A program made the translations under genes and the position numbers. Shown here in pieces: positions 14,787 through 23,130 of a stretch of 38,628 bases of DNA (its first letter is position 1; each line of letters opens with the position of its first letter). Source of the stretch: an uncultured Veillonellaceae bacterium (GTDB lineage: Bacteria; Bacillota; Negativicutes; Selenomonadales; Selenomonadaceae); the NCBI GenBank assembly GCA_900316275.1, contig ONCF01000111.1, positions 1 through 38,628 of the forward strand, written 5' to 3'. The notes below the pieces were generated by a model, which was given only the letters and a program-made list of their open reading frames with translations, made no database searches and had not been told where the DNA came from.

Positions 14787-16133
14787 TCAGTGCTGCTGCA
14801 ATTTCTGCTGCGCATAGTCGAGAATGCGCGCCGCCACCTCGCGCTTGCTGAGCAGCGGCAGCGCGGCCTCGGTGCCGTCGGCGCCGTAGATGGTCACGCG
14901 GTTTGTCTCGCTGGCGAAGCCGGCGTCCGCCTCGGCGACGTTGTTAGCCACGATGAAGTCGAGTTTTTTCTTTTGCAGTTTGGCCTGCGCGTAGGCCGCG
15001 ACGTTTTCCGTCTCGGCGGCGAAGCCCACGAGCACCTGTTGTTTTTTACGCTGACCGAGCTCGTAGAGGATATCCGGATTGCGCGTGAGCGTGAGCGTGA
15101 TATCGTCCGCGCTTTTTTTGATTTTCTGTGGCGCAACCTCTACGGGACGGTAGTCGGCCACGGCTGCCGCCTTGATGACGATATCGGCGTCCGCGTACTC
15201 CGCGAGCACGGCGTCACGCATCTCCCGCGCCGTCTCGACGTCCACGCGCCGCACGCCTGCCGGTGTCGCGAGACTCGTGGGGCCGGAGACGAGCACGACG
15301 TCCGCGCCGCGCGCTGCCGCCTCGTCCGCCACGGCGTAGCCCATGCGCCCCGTCGAGCGGTTGCCGAGATAGCGCACGGGGTCGAGCGGCTCGCGCGTGC
15401 CGCCCGCCGTCACGAGCACCTTGCGCCCTGCGAGCGGCTGGGGTGGCACTGCGGCACCAGCAGACTGCGCTGCTGTCACTGCCAAAGGCTGCGCTGGAAT
15501 CTGGCCTGCTTCCGTCTGGCTGTCTCGCAGCATTACAGCCCCAATCTGCATAAAATGCTGCACCACAGCTGCCACAATGTCTGCGGGCTCGGGCAGACGG
15601 CCCTTGCCCTCCGTACCGCAGGCGAGGTGGCCTGTGGCGGGCTCGAGGATGTGGCAGCCGCGCGCGCGCAGCGTCGCAATATTCGCCTGGGTTGCAGGAT
15701 GCGTGTACATGTTGGTGTTCATGGCCGGCGCGAAATACACGGGCGCCTGTGTTGCGAGCAGTGTCGTGGAAAGCATGTCGTCGGCGAGGCCCTGTGCCGC
15801 CTTCGCGAGCACGTGCGCCGTCGCTGGGGCCACGAGCACGAGGTCCGCGAGCTGCGCCAGTGCGATATGCTCGACGTGGAATTCCTGTACGGGCGCCCAC
15901 ATATCGCTGGCCACCGGCTGGCCGCTGATTTCGCGGAACGTCAGCGGCGTCACGAACTTCTGCGCCGCACGGGTCATGATGACATGCACTTCGGCGCCGA
16001 GCTTGCGCAGACGGCTCACGATTTCCACGGCCTTGTACGCCGCGATACTGCCCGTTACCCCCATAACAATATGGCGGCCGGCAAGTTGCCCTGCCTGAGC
16101 CGCCATTTTGTCAGGGGCCTGCTGCCCCGCCAT
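14787..16133 (-). CDS. coaBC: Bifunctional phosphopantothenoylcysteine decarboxylase / phosphopantothenate--cysteine ligase
   Basis: Performs two consecutive steps of coenzyme A synthesis, adding cysteine to phosphopantothenate and then decarboxylating it. The N-terminal CoaC flavoprotein domain (about 20-190) has VTGSIAAYKAVE, His89 in EFHVEHIAL, PAMNTNMY and LACG (Cys172). The C-terminal CoaB domain (from about 237) has KVLVTAGGTREPLDPVR, GNRSTGRMGYA and ADYRP. Two features exceed the family norm: an extra N-terminal segment of about 20 residues, and an Ala/Gln/Pro-rich linker of about 40 residues (196-236) between the domains. The ATG directly abuts the rpoZ stop codon, and a start further inside cannot be ruled out. 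It is the last gene of the operon. Confidence 0.95.
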   Translation of the reverse strand: MAGQQAPDKMAAQAGQLAGRHIVMGVTGSIAAYKAVEIVSRLRKLGAEVHVIMTRAAQKFVTPLTFREISGQPVASDMWAPVQEFHVEHIALAQLADLVLVAPATAHVLAKAAQGLADDMLSTTLLATQAPVYFAPAMNTNMYTHPATQANIATLRARGCHILEPATGHLACGTEGKGRLPEPADIVAAVVQHFMQIGAVMLRDSQTEAGQIPAQPLAVTAAQSAGAAVPPQPLAGRKVLVTAGGTREPLDPVRYLGNRSTGRMGYAVADEAAARGADVVLVSGPTSLATPAGVRRVDVETAREMRDAVLAEYADADIVIKAAAVADYRPVEVAPQKIKKSADDITLTLTRNPDILYELGQRKKQQVLVGFAAETENVAAYAQAKLQKKKLDFIVANNVAEADAGFASETNRVTIYGADGTEAALPLLSKREVAARILDYAQQKLQQH

Positions 16134-16364
16134 TTATCGGTCCGCCTTGGCGAACGTGTAGTTGACCTCGCCCTCGGCGATTTCCTCCAGCGCGTTCGTC
16201 ACGTTCTTCGTCGACTGCTTGCGCGCCTTGTTCTCGGCGCCATCCAGCAGCTCGCGCGCGCGTTTTGCCGCGCAGACGACGAGGCCGTAGCGGCTGTCAA
16301 CCTCCTGCATCAGCTGGTCGGTCGAGGGATTGACCATGCTCATCGGCTCATTATCTCTTTTCAT
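16134..16364 (-). CDS. rpoZ: DNA-directed RNA polymerase subunit omega
   Basis: Small subunit that helps assemble RNA polymerase by holding the beta-prime C-terminus. The conserved core SRYGLVVCAAKRARELL is followed by KNVTNALEEIAEGEV. The length from the chosen ATG is 76 residues, normal for the family. This ATG (16362-16364) has GAGGTG 7 nt upstream and overlaps the end of gmk by 14 nt. A later ATG at 16341-16343 lacks a ribosome site, and an earlier GTG/ATG option is unsupported. The gmk-rpoZ-coaBC order is typical of Firmicutes. Confidence 0.95.
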   Translation of the reverse strand: MKRDNEPMSMVNPSTDQLMQEVDSRYGLVVCAAKRARELLDGAENKARKQSTKNVTNALEEIAEGEVNYTFAKADR

Positions 16365-16962
16365 CTTGCAACACCTCAAACAGTTCTGTATTCAGGTCCA
16401 CGCGGCAGTGCTCTGCCGTCAGGATGCTCTTGATGCGGGCCACGGCCAGCTCCACCTCGTCGTTGACCACCACATACTTGTATTTACGCCCAATCTGGAT
16501 TTCCTTTTTCGCGTTGCCGAGGCGACGCGCCAGCGTCTCCTCCGTCTCCGAGCCGCGGCCGCGGATGCGGTGCTCGAGCTCCGTGAGCGACGGCGGCAGT
16601 AAAAAGATGAACAGGCCGTCCGGGCAGCGCTGCATGACGTTCAGCGCGCCCTGCGTGTCGATTTCCAGCAGCACGTCCTCACCTGCGGCGCGGCGTTCCT
16701 GGATTTTGCCGAGCGGCGTACCGTAGTAGTTGCCGTAGACGTTCGCGTACTCGAGGAAATCGCCCTCCGCAATTTTCTGCTCGAACTGCTCGCGCGTGAG
16801 GAAATAATAGTTCTGCCCATCAACCTCGCCCGCGCGCGGCTGGCGCGTCGTGGCGGAGATGGAGTAAGCGAGCTCCGGCGTTGACGCCAGCAGACGCTCG
16901 CAGACGGTGCCTTTGCCCGTGCCCGAGGGACCGGACACGACAATCAGCAGCCCTTGTTTCAT
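16351..16962 (-). CDS. gmk: Guanylate kinase
   Basis: Phosphorylates GMP to GDP with ATP. The P-loop GPSGTGKGT lies at residues 10-18, followed by the GMP-binding region [21 protein letters not shown] and the [13 protein letters not shown] segment. The later [10 protein letters not shown] and [20 protein letters not shown] blocks are standard. At 203 residues it is full length. Its ATG overlaps the remA stop by 4 nt (ATGA), so coupling is likely; it overlaps rpoZ downstream. Confidence 0.97.
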   Translation of the reverse strand: MKQGLLIVVSGPSGTGKGTVCERLLASTPELAYSISATTRQPRAGEVDGQNYYFLTREQFEQKIAEGDFLEYANVYGNYYGTPLGKIQERRAAGEDVLLEIDTQGALNVMQRCPDGLFIFLLPPSLTELEHRIRGRGSETEETLARRLGNAKKEIQIGRKYKYVVVNDEVELAVARIKSILTAEHCRVDLNTELFEVLQDEKR

Positions 16963-17246
16963 GCCTCTGCCTCCTGTTCCTGTTTCTTCGGTGCCTTGCC
17001 ATCATTGTCGTAGGCAAAGCGGTTGGCCACGGTGTCCGGCTGCACGGCCGAGAGCACGACGTGGTCGCTGTCCATGATGATGACCGCGCGCGTGCGGCGG
17101 CCATACGTGGCATCGATGAGGCGGTTGTCATCGCGCGCCTCCTGGATGATGCGCTTGATAGGTGCCGACTCCGGGCTCACAATCGCGATGAGCCTGTTGG
17201 CCGCCACGAGATTGCCAAAACCGATATTGACGAGTTTTACCTCCAT
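16959..17246 (-). CDS. remA: RemA-family (DUF370) DNA-binding regulatory protein
   Basis: A 95-residue protein of the RemA family. In Bacillus subtilis RemA is a DNA-binding activator of biofilm-matrix and osmoprotection genes. The core [19 protein letters not shown], then [38 protein letters not shown] and [15 protein letters not shown], is highly conserved. The C-terminal tail [12 protein letters not shown] is variable. The ATG at 17244-17246 has GGAGG 7 nt upstream. It lies between dapF and gmk, where it is often found in Firmicutes next to gmk. The regulon in this organism is unknown. Confidence 0.93.
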   Translation of the reverse strand: MEVKLVNIGFGNLVAANRLIAIVSPESAPIKRIIQEARDDNRLIDATYGRRTRAVIIMDSDHVVLSAVQPDTVANRFAYDNDGKAPKKQEQEAEA

Positions 17247-17260
17247 GTCGCTGCCTCCGC

Positions 17261-18100
17261 TCATGCCTGCCACTCGCCCGCAAAGACCTGCTCCGCCGGG
17301 CCCGTCATAAAGACGTGGTTGTTTGCGACCCACTCGACGACGAGTTTGCCGCCGTCGAGCTGCACCTCGACCTTGCGGTCGATTTTGTCGTTGAGCACAC
17401 CCGCGACGGTCGTCGCGCAGGCACCCGTACCGCAGGCCAGCGTCACGGCCGCGCCGCGCTCCCAGACGCGCATGCGCACGTGCGTGCGGTCTTTCACCTC
17501 AACGAACTCCGTATTCGTCTTGCGCGGGAAACGCCCGTGATGCTCAAACTGCGGGCCGAGCTCGAAAATGGGGAACGCCTCGGCGTCGTCGACGAAAATC
17601 ACGCAATGCGGGTTGCCCATGGAAACGCAGGTCATGTGGAACTCCTGCCCCGCAACCGTCAGAGGCTCGCTGATGACCCGGCCGCTGCCAAAACCGGTCA
17701 CAGGAATGTCATCCCCCGCGAGAATGGGCTCGCCCATATCGACGCGCACGGCCTGCACCTGACCGTTTTCCACGACCACATGCGGCACGAGCACGCCCGC
17801 GCCCGTCTCCACTTTGAACTCCTCGCTGTCGACCATGCCCTGCTCGTAGGCGAGGCGGGCAAAGCAACGGATGCCGTTGCCGCACATCTCTGCCTCACTG
17901 CCGTCCGTATTGAAAATGCGCATGCGCAACGGCACATCCGGCAGCGTACTCGGCAGCACGGCGATGATGCCGTCCGCGCCGATGCCGTAGTGGCGGTCAC
18001 ACATTTTGATGGCCAGCTCGCAGTAGTCTGCCGGCTCCTGCGCACGGCAGTCCAGCAGCACAAAATCGTTGCCGCAGCCCTGCCATTTCGTAAATTTCAT
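17261..18100 (-). CDS. dapF: Diaminopimelate epimerase
   Basis: Converts LL- to meso-diaminopimelate for lysine and peptidoglycan synthesis, using two cysteines and no cofactor. Catalytic Cys73 lies in [11 protein letters not shown] and Cys223 in [10 protein letters not shown]. The N-terminal [17 protein letters not shown] is also characteristic. At 279 residues it is normal. Its ATG has AAGGAGG 7 nt upstream. It is the first gene of dapF-remA-gmk-rpoZ-coaBC, behind its own promoter. Confidence 0.97.
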   Translation of the reverse strand: MKFTKWQGCGNDFVLLDCRAQEPADYCELAIKMCDRHYGIGADGIIAVLPSTLPDVPLRMRIFNTDGSEAEMCGNGIRCFARLAYEQGMVDSEEFKVETGAGVLVPHVVVENGQVQAVRVDMGEPILAGDDIPVTGFGSGRVISEPLTVAGQEFHMTCVSMGNPHCVIFVDDAEAFPIFELGPQFEHHGRFPRKTNTEFVEVKDRTHVRMRVWERGAAVTLACGTGACATTVAGVLNDKIDRKVEVQLDGGKLVVEWVANNHVFMTGPAEQVFAGEWQA

Positions 18101-18220
18101 GGGATTGCCTCCTTAACGCGAGCAGACACTGTCGGCCACGGCAAAGCCGCTTAGGCCGTCAGGCCATGCAGCAACTTTGTTCCGTAAGCCCTGCCTGCTC
18201 CCACTGGTTCCTATCCCTAC

Positions 18221-18249
18221 ATATTACTATGATTTTGCCGTACGTGCAA
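18221..18249 (-). promoter_or_regulatory. Promoter of the dapF-remA-gmk-rpoZ-coaBC operon
   Basis: TTGCAC (18244-18249) and TAATAT (18221-18226) are exactly 17 nt apart, about 115 nt before dapF. The leader contains small GC-rich inverted repeats (GGCCTGACGGCC and a GCGGC/GCCG pair) but no U tract. No terminator was seen after plsC, so read-through from that gene may add to expression. Confidence 0.78.
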
Positions 18250-18287
18250 GCACTGGTGTACATTTACGCACGCTTACGTCCGAACGC

Positions 18288-18890
18288 TCACGCGCCCGCC
18301 GCCTCGCGCATGGCAGCCACACGGTCGAGGATGGACTGGGCAAACGCGGCCATGGCCGCCTTGTCCTTTTTGTCCCCCTCATAGTACATGGGCTCGCCGT
18401 AGATAACGCGCAGTTTCGGCAGAAAACCACCGTTGGCGAACAGTTTATCCGTACCGATGATGGCCACAGGGATGACCGGTGCGCCCGACATCGCCGCGAG
18501 CAGGCCGACACCGGCCTGCGCCTTGCGCATGTGACCGTCCTTCGCACGGTGCCCCTCGGGGAACAGCGCAATCTGCTGCTCGGCCCGCAGCGCCTGCTGC
18601 GCCGCGCGGATAGCGCCGCGGTCGCCCGTGCCGCGCTTGATGGGGATGGTCTTTGTCTGACGCAGTACCCAGCCGATAAACGGCACGTGGAACAGCTCTT
18701 CCTTGCAGATATAGTTGATGCGCCGCGGCAGATGACAGCCGATGAGCGGGGGATCGGCGTTGCTCATATGGTTCGCCGCGAGGATAACGCGCCCCTCACT
18801 GGGGATATTTTCGAGGCCATAATACTCAGCGCGGCAGAGCACGCGGAACAGGAGGTTAAACCCCCAGCGCAAAAAATCGTAGACCCACAT
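18288..18890 (-). CDS. plsC: 1-acyl-sn-glycerol-3-phosphate acyltransferase (PlsC)
   Basis: Adds the second acyl chain to lysophosphatidic acid, giving phosphatidic acid, at the inner face of the membrane. Acyltransferase motifs: block I is NHMSNADP (His-x4-Asp), block II is around IKRGTGDRGA, block III is FPEGHR and block IV is VIPVAIIGTD. A short hydrophobic N-terminus (YDFLRWGFNLLFRVL) provides membrane contact. At 200 residues it is typical. Its ATG overlaps the cmk stop by one base (TAATG). The cmk-plsC pairing is widespread in Firmicutes. Confidence 0.95.
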   Translation of the reverse strand: MWVYDFLRWGFNLLFRVLCRAEYYGLENIPSEGRVILAANHMSNADPPLIGCHLPRRINYICKEELFHVPFIGWVLRQTKTIPIKRGTGDRGAIRAAQQALRAEQQIALFPEGHRAKDGHMRKAQAGVGLLAAMSGAPVIPVAIIGTDKLFANGGFLPKLRVIYGEPMYYEGDKKDKAAMAAFAQSILDRVAAMREAAGA

Positions 18891-19555
18891 TACTTTTCAC
18901 CACACATCGCTAAAATCCGGTCCACCACCTCGTCGATAGAGAGGCCCGTCGTATCGAGCAGTACAGCGTCCTCCGCCTGACGCAGCGGCGAAATCTCGCG
19001 CTCGGAGTCCGCCTTATCACGCGCTGCAATGTCGTGCTGCAGTTCCTCCAGCGTCATCGTGTAGCCTTTGGCCTGCATCTCCTGCCAACGGCGCCGTGCC
19101 CGCTCCTCCACGGAGGCCGTAAGGAAAATCTTCACGTCGGCGTTCGGCAACACGTGCGTGGCAATGTCGCGGCCGTCCATGAGCACGCCGCCACGCGCCG
19201 CCATCTGACGCTGCAGCTCGACCATTTTCTCGCGCACGGGGCCGAGCTTCGCCACCTGCGAAACGATGTGGCTGACCTCCGGCGTGCGGATAGCCTGACT
19301 CACATCCGTGCCATCGACGAGTACCGTCGTCTGACCGTCCGCATACTGCAGGTCCACGACGATATCCGGCACGACGGAAAGGATGAGCTCATCCGTGACC
19401 GGCTGCTTCTGCTGCAGCGTCTTCCAGGCTACGGCGCGATACATGGCGCCCGTGTCGATATAGGTATAGCCGAGGCGTTTTGCCGCGAGCTGCGCCACCG
19501 TGCTTTTGCCTGCGCCCGCCGGGCCGTCGATGGCCACTACCAGTTTCTTTGCCAA
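18890..19555 (-). CDS. cmk: Cytidylate kinase
   Basis: Phosphorylates CMP and dCMP. The P-loop DGPAGAGKST lies near the N-terminus and is followed by YTYIDTGAMYRAVA. The NMP-binding segment RQMAARGGVLMDGRDIATHV and the lid region TASVEERARRRW are present. At 221 residues it is full length. An AGGAGG-type ribosome site precedes the ATG. It lies between aroA and plsC in one transcript, separated from aroA by 110 nt that hold a perfect 14-bp palindrome. Confidence 0.97.
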   Translation of the reverse strand: MAKKLVVAIDGPAGAGKSTVAQLAAKRLGYTYIDTGAMYRAVAWKTLQQKQPVTDELILSVVPDIVVDLQYADGQTTVLVDGTDVSQAIRTPEVSHIVSQVAKLGPVREKMVELQRQMAARGGVLMDGRDIATHVLPNADVKIFLTASVEERARRRWQEMQAKGYTMTLEELQHDIAARDKADSEREISPLRQAEDAVLLDTTGLSIDEVVDRILAMCGEK

Positions 19556-19594
19556 AGTATATTCCTCCTCAGAATAGCCGGCGCACCGCCCTCA

Positions 19595-19608
19595 GGCTGT
19601 GCACAGCC
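19595..19608. repeat. 14-bp perfect palindrome between aroA and cmk
   Basis: GGCTGTGCACAGCC, followed closely by the near-dyad GCAAATATTGC. There is no U tract, so it is not a normal terminator. It may be an RNA processing hairpin or a protein site; no further support. Confidence 0.4.
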
Positions 19609-19665
19609 AGCAAATATTGCTCACGCCGGGGCACTTTATCATCGCGCCTTGACGGCATATCGGCT

Positions 19666-20979
19666 TTATTTCAACAAATGTTCCAGTGTCGGATAGAACT
19701 GCGGATAGGAAATATTGACACAATCCGCATCCTGAATGCGCACGCCCGCGCCCGCCGCGCCGAGAATCGCATAGCTCATGGCCATGCGGTGGTCGAGCTC
19801 TGAGGCGAGCGTCTGCCCAGCCTGCAGCGTCTGGCCGCCGTGTACAGTGAAATCGTCGCCATCCACGGTTAGTGAGCCCGGCGCTACGGCGTTGCACGCC
19901 ACCTCCAGACCGTGCAGACGGTCGCTCTCCTTGACGCGCAGCTCATGCGCGCCGAGCACGCGTGTGTCGCCATCGGCAAAGAGCGCCGCGATGGCAATGA
20001 TAGGCAGCTCGTCGATGAGGCGTGGCATCATGTCCTCGGTGACGGTCGTGCCGTGCAGCTGCGCGGCACGCACGCGGATGTCCGCCGCTGGCTCGCCACC
20101 ACTCTCCCGCTGATTTTCAAACGTCAGGTTGGCGCCCATGTCCTGCAGCACGTCGATGATGCCCGTGCGCGTCGGGTTGAGGCCCACGTTGCGCAGCAGC
20201 AGTTCACTTTCGGGGATAATGGAACCCGCTACGAGCCAGTAGGCCGCCGAACTGATATCGCCCGGTACCTCGATGCTCGCGGGGGCGGTAAACTTTTCTA
20301 CCGGACGGATGGTCACGGCCTTGCCCGTGCGCTGCGTCTCCACGCCGAAGGCCGCGAGCATGCGCTCCGTATGGTCACGCGAAACCTCCGGCTCCACGAC
20401 CGTCGTCGGGCCGTCCGCGTACATGCCCGCGAGCAGCAGCGCCGATTTCACCTGCGCACTGGCCACGGGGCTCTCGTAGGTGAAGCCGTGCAGGCCGCCC
20501 GCCGCCGGTACGATGGTGAGCGGCAGTTTCGTATTCTCCGCCCGGCCGTAAATCTGGGCTCCCATCTGGCTAAGCGGCTTTACGACGCGACCCATGGGGC
20601 GCTCGGAGAGCGAGGCATCGCCCGTGAACGTCGTGAGGAATGGCTGCGCCGCCATGAGGCCGAGCATCAGACGCAGTGTCGTGCCCGAATTGCCCGCATC
20701 GAGGATGTGCGGCGGCTCCTGCAAGCCGTGCAGGCCGTGGCCCGTCACCTGCAGGCGCGTCTTGCCAGTGGCAGCCGCAAACTCCACGTCCACACCCATG
20801 GCCTGAAAACAGGCCGCCGTGGACAGGCAGTCCTGCCCTGGCAGGAAATTGCTGATTTCCACTGGCGTGTCCGCCAGTGCCGACAGCATGATGCTGCGGT
20901 GCGAAATCGACTTGTCGCCGGGGATGTCCAGCGTCCCCCGCAGGCCATGCGCCGCGCGCGAGATAAATTTATCGCTCAT
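19666..20979 (-). CDS. aroA: 3-phosphoshikimate 1-carboxyvinyltransferase (EPSP synthase)
   Basis: Joins phosphoenolpyruvate to shikimate-3-phosphate in aromatic amino acid synthesis; it is the glyphosate target. Motifs: LDIPGDKSISHRS near the start, DAGNSGTTLRLMLGL, SLSERPMGRVV, then VVEPEVSRDHTERML, the DELPIIAIAALFA segment and ELRVKESDRL. The 437-residue length is normal. The ATG at 20977-20979 has AGGAGGAG 6 nt upstream; a longer frame adding eight residues has no site. It lies within the dacF-to-plsC transcript. Confidence 0.97.
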   Translation of the reverse strand: MSDKFISRAAHGLRGTLDIPGDKSISHRSIMLSALADTPVEISNFLPGQDCLSTAACFQAMGVDVEFAAATGKTRLQVTGHGLHGLQEPPHILDAGNSGTTLRLMLGLMAAQPFLTTFTGDASLSERPMGRVVKPLSQMGAQIYGRAENTKLPLTIVPAAGGLHGFTYESPVASAQVKSALLLAGMYADGPTTVVEPEVSRDHTERMLAAFGVETQRTGKAVTIRPVEKFTAPASIEVPGDISSAAYWLVAGSIIPESELLLRNVGLNPTRTGIIDVLQDMGANLTFENQRESGGEPAADIRVRAAQLHGTTVTEDMMPRLIDELPIIAIAALFADGDTRVLGAHELRVKESDRLHGLEVACNAVAPGSLTVDGDDFTVHGGQTLQAGQTLASELDHRMAMSYAILGAAGAGVRIQDADCVNISYPQFYPTLEHLLK

Positions 20980-21055
20980 GTCGTTCTCCTCCTCTATGCA
21001 CACAGATGATTGCAGAAAACTTGCTCCAAACCGTCATCAGCAGAACGGCTGCCGC

Positions 21056-22312
21056 TCAGGCCTCCCAGACGCTCCACTGCCCGGCCGCCGCGCCCATGGA
21101 GAACGCGGCCTGCAGGTTGTAGCCGCCCGTATAGCCGTCAACATCCGTGACTTCACCCGCGAAATACAGGCCAGGCACGAGTTTCGAGGCCATCGTTTTC
21201 GGATTGATTTCCCGCACGTCAACGCCGCCCGCCGTGACGATGGCCTCGGCGATGGGCCGCGTGCGCGTGATGGTCAGCGTGAGGTGCTGCAGCGCCGTCA
21301 CGAGCTGTTGCCGCGCGGCCACGGTCAGCTGGTTGACCGGCTGCTCCGGCGTGAGGAACGCGTTATCGATGACAATGGGTATGAGCTTGTGCGGCAGCAG
21401 GTCAACGAGCGCATTGCCGAGCTGCTTGCGCTGATATTTCGTGAAGTCACGCTGCAAACGCGCGTCGAGCTGCTCGGGGCTCAGCGCCGGCTTGAGGTTG
21501 ATTTCCAGTTCCACCAGCGCGCCTTCACGCGCCAACAGCTCCGCCGCCACACGACTCAGCGAGAGGATAATCGGCCCGCTCACACCAAAATGCGTAAAGA
21601 GCATCTCACCGAATTGCTCGGCCTGTGGCGCGCCATCGAGGAGCAGCGTGCCGCGTACATTGCGCAGCGAGAGCCCCTGCACACTGCGTACCCAGTCCTC
21701 CTCCGTCTCCAGCGGCACAAGCGAGGGCCGCGGCTCGATAATCGTGTGGCCAAGAGCCGCCGCCATACGGTAGCCGTCGCCCGTCGAGCCCGTGCCCGGG
21801 TACGAGGCACCGCCCACGGCGAGAATGACCGCCGTGCCGCGCAGGATGGCGCCCGACTCTGTGCGCACGCCCACGACGTGACCGTCCTGCTGGAGGATGT
21901 CGCGCACAGGCGTCTCGCACTGGATGTCTACGCCGAGTTCGTGCAGCCGATGCACCATGGCGTCCACACAGTCCTGCGCCTTATCGCTCTGCGGGAACAC
22001 GCGCTGCCCGCGCTCCACCTTCGTCGGCACACCGTTGTCCTCAAAAAACTGGATGACGTCGCGGTTGTCAAAGGCGCGCAGCGAGCTGTTGAGAAATTTG
22101 CCGTTGCCGTGGATGTTTTTGATAATTTCCGGCACGTCCGCCGCATTCGTGATGTTGCAGCGGCCCTTGCCCGTGATGCGCATCTTACGCCCCGGCTGCT
22201 TCATTTTCTCCAGCAGCGTGACGTGTGCACCGTTCTCGGCCGCCTTGATGGCCGCCATCATGCCGCCCGGCCCCGCACCGACGACAATTATCTGCACCTG
22301 TTCCTCACTCAT
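21056..22312 (-). CDS. NAD(P)/FAD-dependent oxidoreductase, HI0933/BaiN family
   Basis: A flavoprotein of unknown physiological substrate. The N-terminal FAD-binding Rossmann motif is VVGAGPGGMMAAIKAAENGA with LLEKMKQPGRKM. It is followed by the family signature GKGRCNITNA, VILAVGGASYPGTGSTGDGY and, near the C-terminus, TAGGVDVREINPKTMASKL then GLYFAGEVTDVDGYTGGYN. These are diagnostic of the HI0933/YhiN/BaiN group, which includes bile-acid-associated and aminoacetone-oxidase-labelled enzymes; these labels should be used with caution. The start ATG at 22310-22312 has GAGGTGGGGG upstream. It lies between rluB and aroA. Confidence 0.92.
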   Translation of the reverse strand: MSEEQVQIIVVGAGPGGMMAAIKAAENGAHVTLLEKMKQPGRKMRITGKGRCNITNAADVPEIIKNIHGNGKFLNSSLRAFDNRDVIQFFEDNGVPTKVERGQRVFPQSDKAQDCVDAMVHRLHELGVDIQCETPVRDILQQDGHVVGVRTESGAILRGTAVILAVGGASYPGTGSTGDGYRMAAALGHTIIEPRPSLVPLETEEDWVRSVQGLSLRNVRGTLLLDGAPQAEQFGEMLFTHFGVSGPIILSLSRVAAELLAREGALVELEINLKPALSPEQLDARLQRDFTKYQRKQLGNALVDLLPHKLIPIVIDNAFLTPEQPVNQLTVAARQQLVTALQHLTLTITRTRPIAEAIVTAGGVDVREINPKTMASKLVPGLYFAGEVTDVDGYTGGYNLQAAFSMGAAAGQWSVWEA

Positions 22313-22393
22313 GCCCCCACCTCTATTCTGACCAGATAGCGGACATCCACGCCGATGCCCCACCGATTAACCTGTACACGGTTCCTTGCCTGT

Positions 22394-23119
22394 TTATGAC
22401 TGCTTGAGCCCGGCCAAAGCATACAGTCGCTGCACCTCCTGCTTGCTCAGTGGCCGGTATTTGCCGAGTGGCACGCCGCGCAGCGTGAGAAACGCGAAGC
22501 GCACGCGCCGCAGACTGCGCACATCACAGCCGATAGCCGCGAACATGCGCCGCACCTGGCGGTTGCGCCCCTCGTGGATGGTGACCTCGACCTGCGTTGT
22601 GCCGCCCGCCTGTCCGAGCAAGCGAACTTTCGCCGGTGCCGTCGGGCCATCGTCGAGCGTGAGGCCCGTGGCCATTTTTTGCAATTTCGCAGCCGTTACC
22701 TGCCCCGTCACCTGTGCCACATACGTTTTCTGCACCTCGTAGTGCGGATGCAGCAGGCCGTTCATGAGCGTGCCGTCATTCGTGATGAGCAGCAGCCCCG
22801 ACGTATCGCCGTCCAGCCGCCCCACGGGATAGACACGCTCGTGCACGGTGGGCAGCAGATCGAGCACTGTGCGCCGCCCGCGGTCGTCTTTGGCCGTCGA
22901 GAGATAGCCCACCGGCTTGTGCAGCAGGAAATACACGTGCTGCTCCGCGCGCCCCAGCGGCTGACCGTCCACACGGATGTCCTGCGTGCGCTCGGCCTGT
23001 TGCCCGAGCACCGCCACCTGGCCGTCGACCATCACGCGGCCCGCGCGTATCAGGCCCTCCGCCGCGCGGCGTGAGGCCACGCCCGCCTGAGCGATGATTT
23101 TTTGCAAGCGTTCTGCCAT
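22394..23119 (-). CDS. rluB: 23S rRNA pseudouridine synthase, RluB/RsuA family
   Basis: Converts a uridine in large-subunit rRNA to pseudouridine, probably near the peptidyl-transferase centre as RluB does. An N-terminal S4 RNA-binding domain (RLQKIIAQAGVASRRAAEGL, GRVMVDGQV) precedes the catalytic domain with the active-site Asp in PVGRLDGDTSGLLLITNDG. The HEGRNRQVRRMF motif and RRVRFAFLTL follow. The exact target among RluB, RluE and RsuA cannot be fixed from sequence, though gene context and length (241 residues) favour RluB. AAAGGA, overlapping the dacF stop, lies 6-7 nt before the ATG, so translation is probably coupled. Confidence 0.93.
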   Translation of the reverse strand: MAERLQKIIAQAGVASRRAAEGLIRAGRVMVDGQVAVLGQQAERTQDIRVDGQPLGRAEQHVYFLLHKPVGYLSTAKDDRGRRTVLDLLPTVHERVYPVGRLDGDTSGLLLITNDGTLMNGLLHPHYEVQKTYVAQVTGQVTAAKLQKMATGLTLDDGPTAPAKVRLLGQAGGTTQVEVTIHEGRNRQVRRMFAAIGCDVRSLRRVRFAFLTLRGVPLGKYRPLSKQEVQRLYALAGLKQS

Positions 23120-23130
23120 AGCTCTGTCCT

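Noticed and set aside
14790-16433. Long open frame on the plus strand opposite coaBC and rpoZ
   Set aside because: Antisense shadow of conserved genes; Arg/His-rich translation and no translation signal.
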